From positions 1-21,425 of the forward strand of contig JAZSFX010000032.1 in the NCBI GenBank assembly GCA_045532455.1: DNA of 21,425 nt. Direction: 5' to 3'. Origin of the DNA: Ornithomonoglobus_A sp045532455 (lineage in GTDB: Bacteria > Bacillota > Clostridia > UBA1381). Shown here piece by piece: positions 13,817-21,406 of this stretch (its first letter is position 1; every line of letters begins with the position of its first letter). The notes under the pieces were generated by a model. It was not told the DNA's origin and did not search any database. It saw nothing but the letters and a program-made list of their open reading frames with translations. The position numbers and the translations under genes were made by a program.

Positions 13817-16396
13817 ATGGCTGACAGACGAGGCAGAGATTACAACCGTGATGACGATTTTGACTGGGACGAATATGACAGAAGAACGTCTGGGCGCTCC
13901 GACAGTACGTATTCGCGCAGAAGGCGGTTAGAAGAAGAAAAAAGCACACCACGAGCACACAAAAAAGAAACTCCAACGAGAACAACAAGAACAAATACAA
14001 ATACAACCACCAGAAAAAGACGTGGAAAAAAGAGTAAAATATCCGAAGAAAAGCTACGCGCACGTAAAAGAATAAGGGGTATATTCATTGTAATATTCCT
14101 TATTATATTTATTGTGGGCGTGGGTATGTCTATAGGAATGTATGCCGCAGTAAAGCGTGAGATTAAGGATATGAATATTAAAAATCTTGCACTTAACTAC
14201 GCATCGTTTATTTATTACGAGGACACTTTGGGCGTAACTCACGAATATGAGCAGATTCAATCTGAATCAACTCGTATATGGGTAGACTCAGCACAGATAC
14301 CGCAGGTTATGAAAGACGCGATGGTATCAATAGAAGACGAGCGTTTTTATAATCACGGCGGAGTTGACCTTAAGAGAACATTCGGCGCAACTGCAAAGTG
14401 GATACTTGCCAAGGTAGGAATTGGCGAGTCCGACTACGGTGGCTCAACAATAACCCAACAGGTTATTAAAAACATAACAAGTGAAAACGAAAACAAGGTA
14501 AGCCGAAAGGTAAAGGAAATGTTCAGGGCAGTAGCACTTGAGCAGGAGCTTACCAAAGACGAGATTTTAACAATGTATCTTAACATTGTATACTTTGCAA
14601 ACAACTGTATGGGTGTTGAGGCGGCGGCTAATACGTATTTTAACAAGTCAGCAAATGCACTCACATTGGCAGAGGCGGCGTCAATAGCAGGTATAACACA
14701 GTACCCGTCGTTGTATGACCCTATAGCTAATCCCGAAAACCATATCGAAAAGAGAAACATTGTTCTCGATAAAATGTATGAGCTTGGCAAAATCAGCAGC
14801 AGTGAGTATCACGAGGCAATACAGACACCGCTTGAGATTGATAACTCCTACAGACGTAACAGAGCGGACGTAAGCTCATATTTCAGCGACCAGGTTGTTT
14901 CCGACGTTATACGCGATTTGCAGAATAAAAAAGGATATTCCTATGAGTTTGCAACAAAACAGGTATACAATGGCGGTTTAAAGGTATATGCCACTGTTGA
15001 TGTGCAAATGCAGGAAGATATGGAAGAAATCTTTGCAGATAAATCAAATCTCGGACTTTCTGCAGGCACAGAGCTTTATAATCTTGCACAGGCGGGAATG
15101 GTAATAATGGACCCATACACAGGTCAGATTAAAGCACTTGTGGGCGGTCTTGGCGAAAAGACAGATATAAGAGGCTGGAACAGAGCAACACAATCCAAAC
15201 GTCAACCAGGTTCATCAATAAAGCCGCTTTCGGTGTATGCACCTGCACTTGACAGAGGTAAAATTACCGAAACAGAGGTAATTGTTGACGAAGAAATTGA
15301 GCTTGGCTCGGATAAGTGGAAGCCTAAAAACTCGTATAAGGGTTATAAGGGCGAAATGACTGCAAAAGAAGCAGTATCAATTTCTGCTAATATCCCTGCG
15401 GCAAAGGTTCTCGAAAAAATAGGCTTAACAAGCTCGTACAGCTATCTTAACAACGGTTTTAGAATTCCGCTTACCGAAAAAGACCGCAACTTTGCTGCGC
15501 TTTCCCTTGGCGGTCTTAACGAGGGTGTTAGCCCGAGAGATATGGCAGCGGCATACTGTACTTTTGTAAATAGCGGTAAATATACAGTACCGTACACATA
15601 CACACGTGTAGAAGACGCGTCGGGTAATGTTATATTAAGTAACGAAAATCCCGAAACTTCTCAGGCGATAAGTGCTGCATCGGCATATATCATATCCGAT
15701 ATGCTAAGAAGTGTTGTTGAGGGCGGTTATCAGGGCTCAACAGGTACTGCCGCAAGACTTAATGTAAAAATCCCGACATACGGTAAAACAGGTACAACTG
15801 ACGATAACTACGATAAGTGGTTTGTAGGCTACACACCGTATTACGTGGGTGCAGTATGGTTTGGTTACGACCAGCCTGCAGCACTAAAGGTATCGGGCAA
15901 TCCGGCAGTTACCGCATGGCGTGCAGTTATGAACAGAGTTCACGAATCACTTAACACAAATGTGAGAATACCAAAACCAAACAACATTGTAGAGGTAGAA
16001 ACTTGTAAAATATCGGGTAAAATTCCAAAGGACACATGCCCGTCAACTGTTGCATATTTTGTAAAGGGAACAGAGCCTAAGGCAACGTGTAAGACACACT
16101 ACGGAAATGCGAGCGACAGATTTGGCATAAATGCTTCGCCATCACCGTCGCCATCAGCAACGCCGGTAGCAAGTGCCAACCCCGAAGATGAGGACGAAAA
16201 CAACAACAATAATGAGTCCACACCAAAGCCGAATGCAACACCAAGACCGACCGAGACTCCTTCGGGAAACGAGAACACAAACACCAATACAAATACTAAC
16301 ACAAATACGAATACAAACACGGGCACAGAAGAACCACCCGCACCACCTGCTCCACCAAGTGCAGAGGGTGAAATTCCGGCAGGAAGTATGGAATAA
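13817..16396 (+). CDS. ponA: Class A penicillin-binding protein (bifunctional glycosyltransferase/transpeptidase)
   Basis: Polymerises lipid II and crosslinks the strands outside the membrane. Residues 1-90 are a highly charged, Arg/Lys/Thr-rich cytoplasmic tail, followed by one membrane segment (about 91-115). The GT51 domain has IEDERFYNH (172-180, catalytic Glu173), GGSTITQQ, the RKVKEM motif and LTLAEAA. The transpeptidase domain has S466-S-I-K469, S523-A-N525 and K657-T-G659 (KTGTT). The tail has CKISGKIPKDTCP and a second cysteine pair region, then a Pro/Ser/Thr/Asn-rich stretch with eight consecutive Asn-Thr dipeptides and PPAPPAPP. A strong AAGGAGGT (13803-13810) lies 6 nt before the ATG. 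It is transcribed alone. The length (859 aa) and disordered tail resemble PonA of Bacillus and Clostridium. Confidence 0.96.
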   Translation: MADRRGRDYNRDDDFDWDEYDRRTSGRSDSTYSRRRRLEEEKSTPRAHKKETPTRTTRTNTNTTTRKRRGKKSKISEEKLRARKRIRGIFIVIFLIIFIVGVGMSIGMYAAVKREIKDMNIKNLALNYASFIYYEDTLGVTHEYEQIQSESTRIWVDSAQIPQVMKDAMVSIEDERFYNHGGVDLKRTFGATAKWILAKVGIGESDYGGSTITQQVIKNITSENENKVSRKVKEMFRAVALEQELTKDEILTMYLNIVYFANNCMGVEAAANTYFNKSANALTLAEAASIAGITQYPSLYDPIANPENHIEKRNIVLDKMYELGKISSSEYHEAIQTPLEIDNSYRRNRADVSSYFSDQVVSDVIRDLQNKKGYSYEFATKQVYNGGLKVYATVDVQMQEDMEEIFADKSNLGLSAGTELYNLAQAGMVIMDPYTGQIKALVGGLGEKTDIRGWNRATQSKRQPGSSIKPLSVYAPALDRGKITETEVIVDEEIELGSDKWKPKNSYKGYKGEMTAKEAVSISANIPAAKVLEKIGLTSSYSYLNNGFRIPLTEKDRNFAALSLGGLNEGVSPRDMAAAYCTFVNSGKYTVPYTYTRVEDASGNVILSNENPETSQAISAASAYIISDMLRSVVEGGYQGSTGTAARLNVKIPTYGKTGTTDDNYDKWFVGYTPYYVGAVWFGYDQPAALKVSGNPAVTAWRAVMNRVHESLNTNVRIPKPNNIVEVETCKISGKIPKDTCPSTVAYFVKGTEPKATCKTHYGNASDRFGINASPSPSPSATPVASANPEDEDENNNNNESTPKPNATPRPTETPSGNENTNTNTNTNTNTNTNTGTEEPPAPPAPPSAEGEIPAGSME

Positions 16397-16399
16397 AAA

Positions 16400-16435
16400 A
16401 TAACGGAGCTGTTTATAACAGCTCCGTTATCTTTT
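16400..16435. terminator. Bidirectional terminator after the class A PBP gene
   Basis: ATAACGGAGCTG (16400-16411) pairs perfectly with CAGCTCCGTTAT (16419-16430), loop TTTATAA, followed by CTTTTTG. The A-run at 16393-16400 gives a U-tract on the other strand, so it can also end the convergent CBM9-like gene. Confidence 0.93.
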
Positions 16436-16444
16436 TGTTGTTTT

Positions 16445-17026
16445 TTATTCTACATTTATTGTGCCAAAATATTCAGGTCTGTGAAAGTCGGGCTCTTGCG
16501 GATTTGGCTCAAAATATGCACCGTAGTGGGGTGTATGAGTATGGTCGCCGCACTTATAAAAGTTAGATTTTATGTATGTGCATTTTTTCATATCAAATGT
16601 GGGTGAATATTTCTTTATTAATTCTGACGGAACTGCGTAAGAAACTGTCCAGTAATCATCATAAATTTGGGACTTTATGTTAAGCATTTCCACGTGTTCT
16701 ACCTTAAGGTGCTCAGTTTCGTAACGGTTTGCTCTGTAAGAAGCGTCCATTATGCCTTTTGCATTAACCTCAAAATTGAAGTATTTACCGTTTGCATCGG
16801 GTGTGAAGTTAGCAAACCACTCCACGCAGCTGTCCTCACAAACGTGCATAAGGTGAGTATCCTTTTCTGCTAACGGATTACTCTCAAAGGTTTTAAAGGT
16901 GATATAGAAATTATTATCGTCGTGCGAAAGCGTAATTTCTACCTTTGGCTCATAACCGCCATCTGCCCAGTAATATTTTGTGATTTCGATTGTGGTTGGT
17001 TTGTTTGAAATTGTTATGTTATTCAC
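16445..17026 (-). CDS. CBM9-like carbohydrate-binding domain protein, cytoplasmic
   Basis: A single beta-sandwich domain of the family 9 carbohydrate-binding module-like group. Diagnostic stretches are HVCEDSCVEWFANFTPD (residues 61-77), YFNFEVNAKG (82-91), YDDYWTVSYAVPSELI (about 122-137), KSNFYKCGD, PHYGAYFEPNPQEPDFHRPEYFG near the C-terminus. In known CBM9 proteins the domain is usually attached to secreted glycosidases; here it stands alone at 193 aa with no signal peptide and no catalytic domain. The start is GTG 17026, 9 nt after AGGAG; no in-frame ATG is near. It has its own promoter. Its role could be sugar sensing or a non-enzymatic cell-wall or glycan function. Family call is good, function not known. 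Confidence 0.75.
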   Translation of the reverse strand: MNNITISNKPTTIEITKYYWADGGYEPKVEITLSHDDNNFYITFKTFESNPLAEKDTHLMHVCEDSCVEWFANFTPDANGKYFNFEVNAKGIMDASYRANRYETEHLKVEHVEMLNIKSQIYDDYWTVSYAVPSELIKKYSPTFDMKKCTYIKSNFYKCGDHTHTPHYGAYFEPNPQEPDFHRPEYFGTINVE

Positions 17027-17099
17027 GTTACAACACTCCTTTTATGTTAATTTTCTTCATTTTTTTGATATTAACCAAAGAATAGCTATCTCAGCTACT

Positions 17100-17128
17100 A
17101 TTTTACTTTGTCTTTGTGTGTTTGTCAA
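17100..17128 (-). promoter_or_regulatory. Promoter of the CBM9-like gene
   Basis: Minus strand: perfect -35 TTGACA (17123-17128), 17-bp spacer, -10 TAAAAT (17100-17105). It starts just after the terminator of the upstream NlpC/P60 gene. The leader is about 65 nt. Confidence 0.8.
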
Positions 17129-17142
17129 GTCCTTAGAATAAG

Positions 17143-17171
17143 AAAAACAGGTCACTAAGACCTGTTTTTTT
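17143..17171. terminator. Terminator of the NlpC/P60 hydrolase gene
   Basis: ACAGGTC (17147-17153) pairs with GACCTGT (17159-17165), loop ACTAA, with an A-run before and a T-run after, so the U-tract exists on the minus strand where the gene ends 4 nt away. Confidence 0.88.
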
Positions 17172-17174
17172 GTT

Positions 17175-18377
17175 TTAATATACTCTTACTGCACCTGCAT
17201 ACGACTGAACTCTGTATGAGGTCTGGATTGATGAGATTTTTACAACATCTCCTGTCTGAGGTGCGTGTATCATATTTCCGTTACCTACATATATACCAAC
17301 GTGGTGAATGTATCCGCCTTTTGCAAAGAAGACTAAGTCTCCTGGTTGCAAATTCTCACGCGAAACGTAAACACCATTTCTTCTCTGGTCGCAGGCAACT
17401 CTGTTTACGCTTATTCCGTTCTGTCTGCATACGTATTGTACAAGACCGCTACAGTCGAAGCCTCTTGGTGATGTTCCGCCCCATACATATGGAACGCCAA
17501 GATATTTCATTGCTGTATTAACTATTGCCTGACCTTTGGAGGAAGCAGCAGGTGCTGATGATGCTTTGTTTGAACTGTATCCGCCTGCTGCTGCCGCTGC
17601 TCTTGCTCTTGCTTCTGCCGCAGCTGCCTCTGCTCTTTTTGCAGCTACTTTTTGTTGTGTAGCCGAAACCTCTGATTTTTTAATCCAATCACCGTTGAAA
17701 TCAATAGAAGTATTTATTACATAACCCTCATCGTACTCGCTACCGTAAGCAACTCTTATAAAATCGCCCTCGCCCCAAAGTACAATTACCTTTTCACCCT
17801 GTACAAGACCTTTTATAATATCTGCATCGGTTGATGGCTTTTTACGTAGGTTTACGCTTGATACTATAACCTCTGCCATTCTGTAATTATCAAAGTGCTT
17901 TGCAGCTTCCTGTGCTTCAGATTTATCGTCTGTGATACATTGTGATGTAACATATCCCACTCCTGCTTGTGAAGATACTTTAAAATATCCGTCTGTGCTC
18001 TCTAAAATCTGAACTTGTTCTACAGCATTTAACTGTCCGGTTATATTAGCATTCTCTGATGGTTGCTCTCTTATATTTAAGGTACCCGAGGTAAGTTTAA
18101 CATATCCCAATCTGTACGAAGATTTTGGAGCTACAGTTTCCTCAAGCTGTGCAAGTGTAGCTTCAGCGTCTTGCTCGCTTGTTTCAAGAGCTACTCCCAT
18201 AACCGAATCGTCAACCTGTTTTTCTGTTATTGTTATACTTTGATGTGCGGCAGCAGCATTTATTCTCTGCTCCGTTAATTTCTTTGAGGCGGCAATGTCC
18301 TCACCTTGAATTTTCGCCAACGAACAAAGCATTACAACTGCTAAAAATGCAGCGGTTGAATGTTTGATGTTTCTCAT
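17175..18377 (-). CDS. Secreted cell-wall hydrolase: signal peptide, two SH3 domains, NlpC/P60 endopeptidase
   Basis: Cleaves stem peptides in peptidoglycan, usually between D-Glu and the diamino acid. Residues 1-26 look like a signal peptide (KHSTAAFLAVVMLCSLA). Two SH3b domains follow: about 88-148, with GTLNIREQPSENANI, and about 166-228, with VNLRKKPSTDADII; such domains bind the wall. An Ala/Glu/Arg-rich linker (243-265), probably helical, and a Ser/Ala stretch lead to the NlpC/P60 domain (282-400): VPYVWGGTSPRGFDCSGLVQY with catalytic Cys309, GDLVFF, His359 in HHVGIY and His371 in MIHAP. Length is 400 aa. AAGGGA lies 13 nt before the ATG. Its promoter is perfect consensus and carries two WalR-like boxes, fitting the WalR control of such enzymes in Bacillus. 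Confidence 0.95.
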   Translation of the reverse strand: MRNIKHSTAAFLAVVMLCSLAKIQGEDIAASKKLTEQRINAAAAHQSITITEKQVDDSVMGVALETSEQDAEATLAQLEETVAPKSSYRLGYVKLTSGTLNIREQPSENANITGQLNAVEQVQILESTDGYFKVSSQAGVGYVTSQCITDDKSEAQEAAKHFDNYRMAEVIVSSVNLRKKPSTDADIIKGLVQGEKVIVLWGEGDFIRVAYGSEYDEGYVINTSIDFNGDWIKKSEVSATQQKVAAKRAEAAAAEARARAAAAAGGYSSNKASSAPAASSKGQAIVNTAMKYLGVPYVWGGTSPRGFDCSGLVQYVCRQNGISVNRVACDQRRNGVYVSRENLQPGDLVFFAKGGYIHHVGIYVGNGNMIHAPQTGDVVKISSIQTSYRVQSYAGAVRVY

Positions 18378-18426
18378 AATAAAATTTCATTCCCTTCTGT
18401 GTTTTTCACCTACAGATAATGCATTC

Positions 18427-18441
18427 TGTAACAAATGTTAC
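18427..18441. promoter_or_regulatory. Inverted repeat in the NlpC/P60 leader
   Basis: GTAACA-AA-TGTTAC (18428-18441) is a perfect 6-2-6 inverted repeat, about 45 bp downstream of the predicted start and 50 bp before the ATG. Its halves resemble WalR hexamers (TGTAAC and TGTTAC) but are spaced by 3, not 5. It could be another regulator site or a small RNA hairpin. Confidence 0.4.
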
Positions 18442-18467
18442 CAAATTTTTCAAAATATTTCTTAAAT

Positions 18468-18484
18468 GTTACAAACACATTACA
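18468..18484 (-). promoter_or_regulatory. WalR-like box at the NlpC/P60 transcription start
   Basis: Read on the minus strand: TGTAAT-GTGTT-TGTAAC, an exact fit to the published Bacillus WalR (YycF) pattern TGTWAH-N5-TGTWAH. It lies at about +1 to +17 of the predicted transcript. In Bacillus, sites placed so are usually repressive. Confidence 0.5.
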
Positions 18485-18490
18485 AATGCC

Positions 18491-18519
18491 ATTATACAAC
18501 ACAAAAAAGCATTTGTCAA
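18491..18519 (-). promoter_or_regulatory. Perfect sigma-A type promoter of the NlpC/P60 gene
   Basis: Minus strand: -35 TTGACA (18514-18519), 17-bp spacer, -10 TATAAT (18491-18496), all consensus. The leader is about 107 nt, with a WalR-like box at its start and an inverted repeat in its middle. Confidence 0.9.
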
Positions 18520-18547
18520 GTGATTTTTGAAAATTTTTAGAAATATT

Positions 18548-18564
18548 TGTAATATTTTTGTAAC
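18548..18564 (+). promoter_or_regulatory. WalR-like box upstream of the NlpC/P60 promoter
   Basis: TGTAAT-ATTTT-TGTAAC on the plus strand again fits TGTWAH-N5-TGTWAH exactly. It ends 28 bp upstream of the hydrolase -35, in opposite orientation to the gene. Bases 18565-18778 beyond it are AT-rich and I see no gene or strong signal there. Confidence 0.5.
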
Positions 18565-18778
18565 AAACATACTTTTTGCGGAGTAAAACCCACGTATTTC
18601 AAGAGAATTTTAATGCATTATATTAAAAAAATACAGAGTTTTTTCCTATTAATATATAATTTGCAAAAATCAGGATAATAATTCAATATGTTAAAATAAA
18701 AACAAAACAAATAATGTAAAAAAACAGATATAAAAAACAGTGCAAAATGACGATATTGAAAAAAATGTATAAAAAGAC

Positions 18779-18807
18779 TTGCATTATTCATTAACATATG
18801 ATACTAT
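18779..18807 (+). promoter_or_regulatory. Probable promoter of fapR-plsX-fabH
   Basis: -35 TTGCAT (18779-18784), 17-bp spacer, -10 TACTAT (18802-18807). This would place the start near 18814, just before the FapR operator. A second candidate, TTGTGT (18811-18816) with TACTAA (18833-18838), would place the operator over the -10. The operator is compatible with either. Confidence 0.55.
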
Positions 18808-18821
18808 ATGTTGTGTAGTAT

Positions 18822-18838
18822 TTAGTACCTGATACTAA
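18822..18838. promoter_or_regulatory. FapR operator
   Basis: TTAGTA-CCTGA-TACTAA is a perfect 6-5-6 inverted repeat and closely matches the operator described for Bacillus FapR. It lies 28 bp before fapR. FapR bound here represses the operon until malonyl-CoA releases it. Immediately upstream, ATACTA (18801-18806) and TAGTAT (18816-18821) form a related but wider inverted pair. Confidence 0.9.
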
Positions 18839-18865
18839 TAATATGTAATAAAGGAGTGGAAACAT

Positions 18866-19399
18866 ATGCGAGCCTCAAAAAGAGAACGTCATAATGAGCT
18901 TATGACTCTCATAAAAGAAAATCCGTTTTTAAAAGATGACGAACTCTCAAATATTTTTGGGGTAAGTGTATCCACTATCAGATTTGACCGAGCAGAGCTT
19001 GGCATTTTAGAGTACCGCGAAAGATTAAAGGAGGCAGCTCAGGATAGCGCAGGCACTGCCAATACCGATGGTGAGCTTTTAGACCTTAATAAGTTCCAGA
19101 ACGGTATATCTGTACTGAATACAGATGATACAATGGTATTTGAAGGTACTGATATTGTAAAAAGCTCATATATATATTCATTTGCCGAAAATCTTGCGCT
19201 GAGTGTTATAGACGCGCACTCAATGCTTGTTAAGGTGGCAAATATAAAATATGTAAGCTCGGTACATTCGGGCGAAAAGCTTATAGCGCATTCCGAAGTA
19301 ATACGCGAAAAAGACGGTGCATACATAGTGCATATATTTATAAAGGTTAAAATGCGTGAAGTGTTCAGGGGAAAATTTAATTTTGAAGTTTTAAACTAA
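18866..19399 (+). CDS. fapR: Fatty acid and phospholipid synthesis repressor FapR
   Basis: Malonyl-CoA-sensing repressor of lipid synthesis genes. The N-terminal DeoR-like helix-turn-helix reads KRERHNELMTLIKENPFLKDDELSNIFGVSVSTIRFDRAELGI across residues 5-47 and parallels Bacillus FapR (KRERQ, GVSIQTIRLDR). The linking helix YRERLKEAA follows, and the C-terminal hot-dog effector domain occupies about 95-177, with AENLALSVID and VHSGEKLIAHSEV. Length is 177 aa against about 188 in Bacillus. AAGGAG (18851-18856) is 9 nt before the ATG. Autoregulation is expected from the operator directly upstream. Confidence 0.95.
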   Translation: MRASKRERHNELMTLIKENPFLKDDELSNIFGVSVSTIRFDRAELGILEYRERLKEAAQDSAGTANTDGELLDLNKFQNGISVLNTDDTMVFEGTDIVKSSYIYSFAENLALSVIDAHSMLVKVANIKYVSSVHSGEKLIAHSEVIREKDGAYIVHIFIKVKMREVFRGKFNFEVLN

Positions 19400-19426
19400 A
19401 ATCCTGATTTTTGAAAGGAAACATAA

Positions 19427-20413
19427 ATGAAAATAATTATCGATGCAATGGGCGGAGACAATGCTCCATATGCACCTGTTGAGGCGGCAGTTAAGGCGGC
19501 AGACGATTTTGGTGTTGACATAGTGTTGGTTGGTAAAACTACTGTAATCGAGAAAGAACTGTCAAAGTATAACTACAACAAAGAAAGAATTTCTATTAAA
19601 CATGCAGAAGAAGTAATAACAAATTACGAGGAGCCTGCAAAGGCAATAAGAGTTAAAAAGGACGCGTCGGTGGTGGTATGCGCCACAATGCTCAAAAATG
19701 ACGAGGGCGATGCAATGCTTTCTATGGGAAGCACAGGTGCACTCTTAGCAGCAGGACTTTTAATTGTCGGCAGAATAAAAGGTATTCTAAGACCTGCACT
19801 TGCAACACTTCTTCCGTCAGAAAAAGGACCTAAAATGCTAATAGATGCGGGCGCAAACACAAAATGCAAAAGCATAAACCTTGTTCAGTTTGCAATTATG
19901 GGCAGTATTTATATGAAAGACGTTATGGGAACCAAAAACCCCACAGTTGGCCTTTTATCCAATGGCGAAGAAGAGGGCAAGGGCGACGACTTAACAAAAG
20001 AAACATATCAAATGTTAAAGGAAGAGGACATAAACTTTATAGGCAATATAGAGGGCAGAGATATTATGGAGGGTAATGCCGACGTTGTTGTCTGCGATGG
20101 TTTTGTCGGAAACGTTGTTCTCAAAACAATTGAGGGTATGGGTTCAGTTGTGGGCAGAATGGTTAAGCAAATGTTCTTAAAAAGTATATTCACCAAAATC
20201 GGTGCAATATTTGTATCAAAAGGTATTAAGGAATTTAAAAAGAAGATGGACTACCGCGAATATGGCGGCGCACCGCTTTTGGGTACAAAGAAAGCGGTAA
20301 TAAAAGGACATGGCTCGTCTGACGCAAAGGCAATATACAGCGCAATAAGACAAGCAAAGAAGTTTGTACAAACAGGTATAACAGAAGAAATTGCAAAAAG
20401 CATAAATATATAA
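19427..20413 (+). CDS. plsX: Phosphate acyltransferase PlsX
   Basis: Converts acyl-ACP and phosphate to acyl-phosphate, the donor used by PlsY for the first step of phospholipid synthesis; peripheral on the membrane. Seen are IIIDAMGGDNAP (residues 3-14), the MGSTGALLAAG motif (about 102-112), DAGAN-KCK (about 141-149), VGLLSNGEEEGKG (about 174-186) and CDGFVGNVVLKT (about 224-235). Length of 328 aa is typical. It follows fapR by 27 nt with AAAGGAA as ribosome binding site, and precedes fabH by 15 nt, so all three should share FapR control. Confidence 0.97.
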   Translation: MKIIIDAMGGDNAPYAPVEAAVKAADDFGVDIVLVGKTTVIEKELSKYNYNKERISIKHAEEVITNYEEPAKAIRVKKDASVVVCATMLKNDEGDAMLSMGSTGALLAAGLLIVGRIKGILRPALATLLPSEKGPKMLIDAGANTKCKSINLVQFAIMGSIYMKDVMGTKNPTVGLLSNGEEEGKGDDLTKETYQMLKEEDINFIGNIEGRDIMEGNADVVVCDGFVGNVVLKTIEGMGSVVGRMVKQMFLKSIFTKIGAIFVSKGIKEFKKKMDYREYGGAPLLGTKKAVIKGHGSSDAKAIYSAIRQAKKFVQTGITEEIAKSINI

Positions 20414-20428
20414 AAAGTGGAGGACCAA

Positions 20429-21406
20429 ATGGCAAACGCAAAAATAATAGGCTTGGGACACTACGTACCCGAAAAAATCTACGATAATGCTTATATGGAG
20501 AGCATTGTTGATACAACAGATGAATGGATTTTAAGAAGAACAGGAATAAAAGAACGTCATATAAGTGATGATGATGAATATACAACAGATATGGCAACAA
20601 AAGCCGCTAAAATGGCTATTGAAAAGGCAAACATCAGTGCAGAGGATATAGACTTAATCATCTTAGGCACTGTAACACCCGATTATTTTACACCTGCAGG
20701 TGCGTGTGTTATTCAAAAAAATCTTGGTGCAATAAATGCTGCAGCATATGACTATAACGCGGCTTGTACGGGATTTATTACAGGCGTTGCAATGGCAAAG
20801 AGCTTTATAGAAAGCGGAATGTTCAAAACTGTTCTTGTTACCTGTGCAGATGTTTTATCAAAGGTAACAGATTACGAGGACAGAGGTACTTGCGTACTGT
20901 TTGGTGATGCTGCAGGTGCGGCCATTATAAGTGCAAGTGAAGATAAGGGCGTTATAGACGTTGTTCTTGGCGCAGATGGTACAGGCTGCGATGCAATAAC
21001 AAGTCTCGCAATAAGAAACGACGAAGAAGAATTAGAAAAGAGAATAAGCAAAAGAAAAGAAACGGTATATATGGCAGGTCAGGCGGTTATGAAGTTTGCA
21101 GTTAAGGCTATGGCAGATGCATCAAACCTTGTACTCGAAAAGACGGGTCTAACATATGATGATATTGCACTTGTTGTTCCTCATCAGGCAAATTACAGAA
21201 TTGTAGACAGTGCCATAAAGAGAATGGGCATCAGCGAGGATAAAGTGTATCTCACACTTGAGCATTACGGTAATACTTCAGCTTCCTGTATTCCTGTTGC
21301 ACTTTCAAAGGCAACAGAGGAGGGCAAAATAAAAAAAGGCGACAAGGTTATTATTGTTGGTTTTGGCGGCGGATTAACGTGGGGCGCGGCAATCTTCGAG
21401 GCATAA
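20429..21406 (+). CDS. fabH: Beta-ketoacyl-ACP synthase III
   Basis: Starts type II fatty acid synthesis by condensing acyl-CoA with malonyl-ACP. The catalytic triad is visible: Cys113 in YNAACTGF, His252 in VPHQANYR and Asn282 in HYGNTSA. DEWILRRTGIKERH (residues 31-44) and FGDAAGAAI support the call, as does the GFGGGLTWGA end. Start: the frame opens at GTG 20417, but GGAGG (20419-20423) lies inside that extension and is 5 nt before ATG 20429, giving 325 aa. The remaining 19 bases of the window after the stop hold no recognisable feature; further fab genes would be expected next. Confidence 0.97.
   Translation: MANAKIIGLGHYVPEKIYDNAYMESIVDTTDEWILRRTGIKERHISDDDEYTTDMATKAAKMAIEKANISAEDIDLIILGTVTPDYFTPAGACVIQKNLGAINAAAYDYNAACTGFITGVAMAKSFIESGMFKTVLVTCADVLSKVTDYEDRGTCVLFGDAAGAAIISASEDKGVIDVVLGADGTGCDAITSLAIRNDEEELEKRISKRKETVYMAGQAVMKFAVKAMADASNLVLEKTGLTYDDIALVVPHQANYRIVDSAIKRMGISEDKVYLTLEHYGNTSASCIPVALSKATEEGKIKKGDKVIIVGFGGGLTWGAAIFEA

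Noticed and set aside
16270..16320. Short tandem repeat that could suggest a CRISPR-like or satellite array
   Set aside because: It is the in-frame Asn-Thr tract of the class A PBP with varied codons; no spacers or direct repeats of CRISPR length.
20235..20600. A 121-codon minus-strand frame rich in Leu, Tyr and His
   Set aside because: Antisense to plsX and fabH, with no plausible start signal; hydrophobic runs come from reversed lysine and glutamate codons.
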